A DNA stretch of 9,201 bases from Planctomycetota bacterium. GTDB lineage: Bacteria > Planctomycetota > UBA8108. Position 1 is the stretch's first letter, and the number at the start of each line of letters is the position of its first letter. The notes beneath the pieces are model-generated. The model did no database searches, was not told where the DNA came from, and was given only the letters and a program-made list of their open reading frames with translations. The stretch spans positions 1 to 9,201 of the forward strand of contig JAKUSY010000093.1 in assembly GCA_022451445.1 (NCBI GenBank), given 5' to 3'. Below, in pieces: positions 5,894 to 9,201 of the stretch. Made by a program: the position numbers and the translations under genes.

Positions 5894-6367
5894 ATGAAAA
5901 GAGCGTTTTCTGTTTTTGCCTTGCTGGCGTCCCTGGTTCTCGGCGGCTGCTCGAACTTCGATGCCGAGTGGGATAGAAGACTACACACGTCTCCACTTGA
6001 TCTATTTGACGGTTGCTGGAAGGGGGAGTGGCGCAGTGCCGTGAACGGCCACAATGGAGACCTTCGGGCTATCGTCACCCTCACAGGCGATTCGAATTAC
6101 AGCATACGCTACCATGCGCTCTACGGTCCCAAGGCGTTGCCGATACCCTTCCAGTACACTCTTGATTCTGTCGAGGTGGGGCGGGAGGGAGAGGTCCTCA
6201 AGATCGAGGGAGCCATCGATATGGGCTTATTTGGAAAATACAGCTACGATGGGCAATGCGTCGGCGACAGCTACAAGAGCACCTACATCTCAGAGTACGA
6301 CCGCGGGGTCTTTGACCTGAAGCGGGCCGGGAAGTTGCTTCCTCCCGCCGGCGGCGGGGAGAAGTAG
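5894..6367 (+). CDS. Small lipoprotein of unknown function
   Basis: I do not recognise a named family. The 157-residue product starts with a clear lipoprotein signal: MKR, a hydrophobic stretch (residues 4-16) and lipobox LGGC with Cys19. A conserved-looking motif FDGCWKGEW (38-46) follows, then alternating polar and hydrophobic strands up to about residue 140. This suggests a small beta-barrel such as a calycin-like fold, but that is inference. Cys41 and Cys122 could form a disulfide. The start is ATG 5894 with AGGA about seven bases upstream. An in-frame TTG at 5846 would put extra residues before the signal peptide and is rejected. It follows recR by 55 bases on the same strand, so it may be read with the dnaX operon. 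It converges with birA. Confidence 0.75.
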   Translation: MKRAFSVFALLASLVLGGCSNFDAEWDRRLHTSPLDLFDGCWKGEWRSAVNGHNGDLRAIVTLTGDSNYSIRYHALYGPKALPIPFQYTLDSVEVGREGEVLKIEGAIDMGLFGKYSYDGQCVGDSYKSTYISEYDRGVFDLKRAGKLLPPAGGGEK

Positions 6368-6407
6368 ATCCGGTTCGCCGTGGTCCGGGGAAAATTTCCG
6401 GCATCGC

Positions 6408-7172
6408 TCAGCAGTCCCAGGTGACCTCAGCGGCGACGAGCTCGTGGGTCGTACCCTCTTCGTCTACTACTGTCAGTTCGCCGTGACTTCCAATCCCCGC
6501 GGCGGTCCCCCTGAGCACGGGCTTTCCAGGGCGCTCGACGAGGACCTCTCTCCCGGCGACCGACAGGTCTCCCCCCAGGATATCTCCCAGCTTCTCGCCG
6601 TGCTGGAATTGTCCGTAGAGGGGCCGGAGCTCCTCGATAATGGCCAGCGCGATCTTTCCAGGGTCCGACTCCGCGGCAGGGCTCACCTCCCGCAGGCAGA
6701 TGATCCTGTCGCTGAGCCCATCCGGAGCCTTCTCGCGCAGTTTTTCGCTCTCGAGGTCGATATTGATTCCGATACCCAGGGAGATCCAGGCGCCCGCAGA
6801 TTGGTCTTTGGACTCCGCGAGGATTCCTCCGAGCTTGCGGGACCTGGCATAGAGGTCATTGGGCCAGCGAAGCTCTATTTCATCGGCTCCCAATGCCGTC
6901 AGGGCCCTTCGCGTCGCGGCCCCGGCCACCAGCGCGATGCCTCCCCAGATGCTCCGGTCGCACTTCGGGCGCAGCAGGGTCGACATCCAGAGCCCGGCGC
7001 CCGAGGGACTCCACCAGGCCCGCGCCTGCTGTCCTCTGCCCCTGGTCTGCTCCAGGGCGATGTGGGTTGTCCACTCCGGCGCCCCGTCGTCGGCCGCCTG
7101 GTGGATGCTGTCGAGGGTGGAGGCGAGAACCTCGAACATCTCGATCGGAGGAAAGGGCTTGTCGTCGTTCAT
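6408..7172 (-). CDS. birA: Biotin--[acetyl-CoA-carboxylase] ligase, catalytic-only type
   Basis: A 254-residue biotin protein ligase, which makes biotinyl-5'-AMP and transfers biotin to the lysine of carboxyl carrier proteins such as AccB. The catalytic domain shows the nucleotide/biotin loop GRGQQARAW (residues 45-53), RWPNDLY (102-108), RKLGGILAES with Lys113 (112-121) and GIGINI (133-138). A C-terminal SH3-like domain covers about 205-254. No N-terminal helix-turn-helix is present, so it should not act as the biotin repressor (group I enzyme). The loop differs from the E. coli GRGRRGR: the residue matching Arg118 is Gln48, and the next two are Gln and Ala. ATG 7172 has only a weak GGAA-type ribosome site. 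It is divergent from the MerR-like gene and convergent with the lipoprotein gene. Confidence 0.93.
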   Translation of the reverse strand: MNDDKPFPPIEMFEVLASTLDSIHQAADDGAPEWTTHIALEQTRGRGQQARAWWSPSGAGLWMSTLLRPKCDRSIWGGIALVAGAATRRALTALGADEIELRWPNDLYARSRKLGGILAESKDQSAGAWISLGIGINIDLESEKLREKAPDGLSDRIICLREVSPAAESDPGKIALAIIEELRPLYGQFQHGEKLGDILGGDLSVAGREVLVERPGKPVLRGTAAGIGSHGELTVVDEEGTTHELVAAEVTWDC

Positions 7173-7250
7173 CGATAATTTCCGTTCCGGGGAGGGAACT
7201 CCTCCAGGGGAGTACCTGCGCTGGTGACTTTCTCTTTATTCTTCCCCTGA

Positions 7251-7279
7251 TTGTCAAGATCCGGCTCTCGTTCTATAAT
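7251..7279 (+). promoter_or_regulatory. Near-consensus sigma70 promoter of the MerR-like gene
   Basis: TTGTCA (7251-7256), a 17-base spacer and TATAAT (7274-7279) match the consensus at 11 of 12 positions with ideal spacing. The start point would be near 7286, giving a leader of about 31 bases. On the opposite strand the same bases read TTGACA (7257-7252), which could serve as a -35 toward birA, although no good -10 follows. Confidence 0.75.
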
Positions 7280-7301
7280 CGTCACCGGTATTCAGCGTAA
7301 T

Positions 7302-7311
7302 GGAACGTTCC
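7302..7311. promoter_or_regulatory. Palindrome GGAACGTTCC in the MerR leader
   Basis: A perfect 10-bp palindrome lies between the predicted transcript start (about 7286) and ATG 7317. It may be an operator for autoregulation, or overlap the weak ribosome site. It is downstream of the promoter and not in the spacer, unlike classic MerR operators. Confidence 0.4.
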
Positions 7312-7316
7312 GGATA

Positions 7317-7646
7317 ATGAAACAAAGCGGCGAAGAACACATTCGGGCGGGAGATGTTCTCAAGCGGGCTGGCATCTCGCATCAGGTCCTCTACAGGTAC
7401 GTCACCCAGGGATTGATCCAGGAGGCCGGACAGACCAAGGGAGGCCAACGCCTCTACCATCCCCGTGTCGTCTACCTGATAGAACGAATTCAGGGACTCA
7501 GCAACAGCGGCTATTCGCTGCGTGACATCAAGGATATCTTCTTCAAGGAGAAGAGGGTGAAACGCGCCTGTGGGAAAAAACGCGGCAAGGGAGGGGAAAA
7601 CCGGAATTCTCAAGAACCTGGAGCTCACAAGAACTCGGGGCTCTGA
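7317..7646 (+). CDS. Minimal MerR-family transcriptional regulator
   Basis: A 109-residue protein whose N-terminal two thirds is a MerR winged helix-turn-helix: AGDVLKRAGISHQVLYRYVTQGLI (about residues 11-34, in two parts here: AGDVLKRAGISHQ and VLYRYVTQGLI), wing with GGQRLYHP (42-49), then helices with LIERIQGLSNSGYSLRDIKD (54-73). No ligand-binding domain and no dimerising coiled coil of usual length follow. Instead there is a very basic tail (KEKRVKRACGKKRGKGG, 77-93) with a single Cys85. It may be an aporegulator-like or nucleoid-type DNA binder, and its effector is unknown. ATG 7317 is used because the in-frame TTG at 7251 lies inside the -35 box. A five-codon reading frame (7300-7317) ends in TAATG, overlapping this start codon by one base. 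Confidence 0.82.
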   Translation: MKQSGEEHIRAGDVLKRAGISHQVLYRYVTQGLIQEAGQTKGGQRLYHPRVVYLIERIQGLSNSGYSLRDIKDIFFKEKRVKRACGKKRGKGGENRNSQEPGAHKNSGL

Positions 7647-7652
7647 AGAATC

Positions 7653-7685
7653 CGGCACGCCACCTGGGCGCCGATTTTCATTTTT
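7653..7685 (+). terminator. Possible terminator after the MerR-like gene
   Basis: An imperfect GC-rich hairpin (7653-7673, outer stem CGGC/GCCG with a mismatched inner stem) is followed by ATTTTCATTTTT (7674-7685). It fits a rho-independent terminator between two convergent genes, but the stem is interrupted and it slightly overlaps the end of the neighbouring gene. Confidence 0.4.
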
Positions 7686-7965
7686 CCCAGAGAGACTGGA
7701 AGGCGCTTTGCGCCTTGCTCACCTTTTCCTCTTTCTCTTTCCGTACCGAGTCCGTCATCTCGAAATCTTCACAGTAGTTCTGCGCGTCACGGGAGCCTAT
7801 CCACTGGGTGCCCTTGAGCGTGCATTCCCTGGAGATGTCATGGTCGAAATGGTGACAGTTTTGGCAGCAGTGAAGGGTCTTGCCGCATCCCTCGCAAACT
7901 TCCCTCAATCGTGGTTGAGCTCCATAACCCATCCATGGAGTCCCACACCGATGGCACTTCTTCAT
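7678..7965 (-). CDS. Cys-rich, probably zinc-binding small protein
   Basis: A 95-residue protein with two CxxC pairs near the N-terminus (C4/C7 and C24/C27), which would make one zinc ribbon. A second cluster follows: C33, C34, C37, His38, His39, His42, C48 and C65, with the pattern CCQNCHHFD...C...NYCEDFE. That second part resembles a C-x-N-C-FYD...C...NFC-x-F motif that I recall from conserved small proteins of planctomycetes and deltaproteobacteria. I do not know a function. A charged C-terminal helix (residues 73-95) follows. The start is ATG 7965, with AGGAG and AAGAG stretches upstream. Its mRNA leader appears structured, with a nested inverted repeat ending just before the ribosome site. 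Function could be redox, metal sensing or nucleic-acid binding. None of these is shown. Confidence 0.75.
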   Translation of the reverse strand: MKKCHRCGTPWMGYGAQPRLREVCEGCGKTLHCCQNCHHFDHDISRECTLKGTQWIGSRDAQNYCEDFEMTDSVRKEKEEKVSKAQSAFQSLWEK

Positions 7966-7985
7966 TTTCTCTTCTTTTCTCCTGT

Positions 7986-8038
7986 AGTGGCTCGTGACCG
8001 CGAGGGGGCAGGACGGTCACATCTACTGATCCGCCACT
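7986..8038 (-). repeat. Nested inverted repeats in the leader of the Cys-rich gene
   Basis: The inner arms GTGACCG (7994-8000) and CGGTCAC (8014-8020) are a perfect 7-bp inverted repeat with a 13-base loop. The outer arms AGTGGC (7986-7991) and GCCACT (8033-8038) are a perfect 6-bp repeat enclosing it, with an asymmetric internal loop (2 and 12 bases). In the transcript of the Cys-rich gene, the structure ends about two bases before the AGGAG ribosome-site candidate. Confidence 0.5.
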
Positions 8039-8062
8039 CCTCCGGCGCATCAATGAAGGGTT

Positions 8063-8089
8063 TTTATATTTGCTGCTGATCCAAGTCAA
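8063..8089 (-). promoter_or_regulatory. Candidate promoter of the Cys-rich gene
   Basis: On the minus strand TTGACT (8089-8084) is followed after 15 bases by TATAAA (8068-8063), each five of six matches to consensus. The spacer is two bases short of ideal. The start would be near 8056, giving a leader of about 90 bases that contains the nested inverted repeats. The 261 bases between this gene and the FHA gene hold no coding region. Confidence 0.45.
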
Positions 8090-8177
8090 GGCTTTATCCG
8101 TTCCGTGATGAAAGAGAGCCGCTATTCTGCGGATTTTCAGTTCCAAGTTTTTTCTCCGTCTGAGGCTGCCTGAGCTT

Positions 8178-8204
8178 TTGCTACGGCTTTGGCTGCGGTA
8201 GAAT
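8178..8204 (+). promoter_or_regulatory. Candidate promoter of the FHA gene
   Basis: TTGCTA (8178-8183) and TAGAAT (8199-8204), separated by 15 bases, lie just before the FHA gene. The -10 hexamer equals that of the ffs promoter candidate. The start point would be close to 8211, leaving a leader of about 16 bases with the GAGGAG ribosome site. The short spacer keeps confidence modest. Confidence 0.35.
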
Positions 8205-8226
8205 GCGCGGCAGGTGAGGAGAAATC

Positions 8227-8892
8227 ATGGCGCGGTTGATGATATTCGATGATCGTGTACGCGGGCTTGACCTGCCTGACCACGCCATCATCGTGGGGCG
8301 TTCCAAGCGGGTCGATGTTCCGATCAGCGACCGGATCCTGTCCCGGAAGCACTGCAGTATCATTCCGATGGAATCGGGCTGCAGTATCGTTGATCTCAAG
8401 AGCCAGAACGGGACGTTCGTCAACGGCAGCAGGATAGACAAGGCCGAGCTCGAGTACGATGACGTTATCGAGATAGGCGAGACGGTCATCGTGATTCTCG
8501 ACACCGATTCATGGGAGAGGGGCGAAGGTCTTACGCGTCTGCGCAATCCCGTAAAGGCCCAGGACCTCATCCAGAGAATCAACAGGAAGACCGTCCCTGT
8601 TTCGGATCTGGCCTCGGGAGCCGGGGCTGTGGCGGAGCGGAGTTCCCGGGATGAGTTCATCGAGGAGCTTGTCATGAGGCGGCTGGCCGTCACCCTGGCT
8701 GAGGAGGATCCTCGGCTCGATGCGATCGCCGGGAAGGTCGTCGAGAAGATTCTCGAGGAGGGCTGGCCTGGAAAAGGCCTGGACTCGACCAGGGAGAGAG
8801 TGAGGGAGTTGCTGGCCGGCCTGGAGGGATTGGACGGTCAGGACTCCGATGATGACGGACCGGACGACAACGTATCAGCGGTTCGGGAGTGA
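8227..8892 (+). CDS. FHA-domain protein
   Basis: A 221-residue cytoplasmic protein with one N-terminal forkhead-associated domain (residues 1-92), the module that binds phosphothreonine peptides. Key residues are present: G24-R25-S26, S39-R40-x-H42 and SQNGTFVNG (59-67), so phosphopeptide binding is likely. The rest (about 93-221) has no recognised domain. A helical segment (about 140-200, with ELVMRRLAVTLAEEDPRL and VVEKILEEG) leads to a very acidic end with QDSDDDGPDDN. The start is ATG 8227, with GAGGAG eight bases upstream. The next gene begins seven bases after its stop, so the two are probably translated from one message. It most likely reads Ser/Thr kinase signals, but no kinase or phosphatase gene is visible in this window. 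Confidence 0.93.
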   Translation: MARLMIFDDRVRGLDLPDHAIIVGRSKRVDVPISDRILSRKHCSIIPMESGCSIVDLKSQNGTFVNGSRIDKAELEYDDVIEIGETVIVILDTDSWERGEGLTRLRNPVKAQDLIQRINRKTVPVSDLASGAGAVAERSSRDEFIEELVMRRLAVTLAEEDPRLDAIAGKVVEKILEEGWPGKGLDSTRERVRELLAGLEGLDGQDSDDDGPDDNVSAVRE

Positions 8893-8899
8893 GAGAAAA

Positions 8900-9201
8900 G
8901 TGAGTGAACGGGAGAAACCTGAAGAGACCCTGACCGAGGAAGAGCTGGAGATACTGGGCCAGGTTCTCGATAACCTCGTGGCGGGCGAGCTGGGTTCCGG
9001 CCCCGCCTCCGATCCAGAGGAACAGGATTCCGTCGAGGAGGCCTCGGAGGAAGGGAAGATCCTCCTGGCTCTGAGCAGCGGTGACGACCGGAATCTCCTG
9101 GATGAGATCTGCGGGGAATTCGAAAACGAGGTTCTGCACATCCGCAACCGCTATTGCGTTCTCGACGAGCTCAGGCGGCGGCCCATCAGGCTCGTGGTCC
9201 C
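8900..9201 (+). CDS. Acidic protein of unknown function, N-terminal part
   Basis: An open frame starts with GTG at 8900 (MSEREKPEETLTEEELEILG) and stays open for 100 codons to the window end. GAGAG lies four bases before the start, and the start is seven bases after the FHA stop codon. Codon use resembles the neighbours, with mostly G or C at third positions, supporting a real gene. The visible part is strongly acidic (many Glu and Asp). It is predicted mostly helical, with a low-complexity stretch around residues 33-53 (ELGSGPASDPEEQDSVEEAS) and then ENEVLHIRNRYCVLDELRRR (about 75-94). I recognise no family. Its tight coupling to the FHA gene suggests a linked role, perhaps as partner or phosphorylation target; this is inference. 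Confidence 0.7.
   Translation, partial: MSEREKPEETLTEEELEILGQVLDNLVAGELGSGPASDPEEQDSVEEASEEGKILLALSSGDDRNLLDEICGEFENEVLHIRNRYCVLDELRRRPIRLVV

Noticed and set aside
6385..6401. CCGG...CCGG hairpin between the lipoprotein gene and birA as a bidirectional terminator
   Set aside because: The stem is only about 4 bp plus wobble pairs, and no T-run follows on either strand.
6444..7178. 244-codon open frame on the + strand opposite birA
   Set aside because: Antisense shadow. BirA on the other strand has all the family motifs, and this frame has low-complexity Gly/Arg/Pro content.
7570..8079. 169-codon + frame overlapping the MerR end and the Cys-rich gene
   Set aside because: It overlaps two better-supported genes and has no ribosome site or recognisable domain.
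1..9201. Insertion sequences, CRISPR arrays, tRNA or phage genes
   Set aside because: No transposase or integrase motifs, no regularly spaced repeats and no cloverleaf were found on either strand by eye.

Overview
The window is a GC-rich stretch of bacterial chromosome. It carries a conserved replication/repair block flanked by a small carbohydrate cluster and several regulatory or uncharacterised genes. A sialidase-type protein, a DUF6786-like lipoprotein, a short-chain dehydrogenase and a compact FHA protein together suggest an uncultured member of the PVC group, perhaps Planctomycetota. That placement is inferred from gene style only and is tentative.

Region 1 (1-2689) is a carbohydrate-related cluster. 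It holds the 3' end of a sialidase/BNR-repeat protein on the + strand. Converging on it from the - strand are a lipoprotein (read first) and a short-chain dehydrogenase (read second), which look like one transcription unit. Substrate release, sugar binding or modification, and oxidation of a released sugar or uronate is a plausible joint role, not a proven one.

Region 2 (2690-3105) has no protein gene but is dense with signals. It contains a probable divergent promoter for the lipoprotein. It also contains a sigma70-like promoter followed by an SRP RNA gene (ffs, 4.5S type) with an unusual UAAC tetraloop and its own poly-T terminator. Between ffs and dnaX lie several palindromes, including a perfect 10+10 bp inverted repeat.

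Region 3 (3106-6367) is the classic order dnaX - ybaB/ebfC - recR, followed on the same strand by a small lipoprotein of unknown function. ffs-dnaX-ybaB-recR is the arrangement known from Bacillus and relatives. It supports each assignment and ties the SRP RNA to replication and recombination-repair genes.

Region 4 (6408-7965) holds a biotin protein ligase (birA, - strand) without a DNA-binding domain and with substitutions in the biotinyl-AMP loop. A divergent minimal MerR-type regulator follows, behind a nearly consensus promoter. A Cys-rich, probably zinc-binding small protein lies convergent to it, on the - strand.

Region 5 (8227-end) holds an FHA-domain protein (phosphothreonine reader) closely followed by an acidic protein of unknown function that runs off the window. 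No insertion sequence, CRISPR array, tRNA or rRNA was seen.
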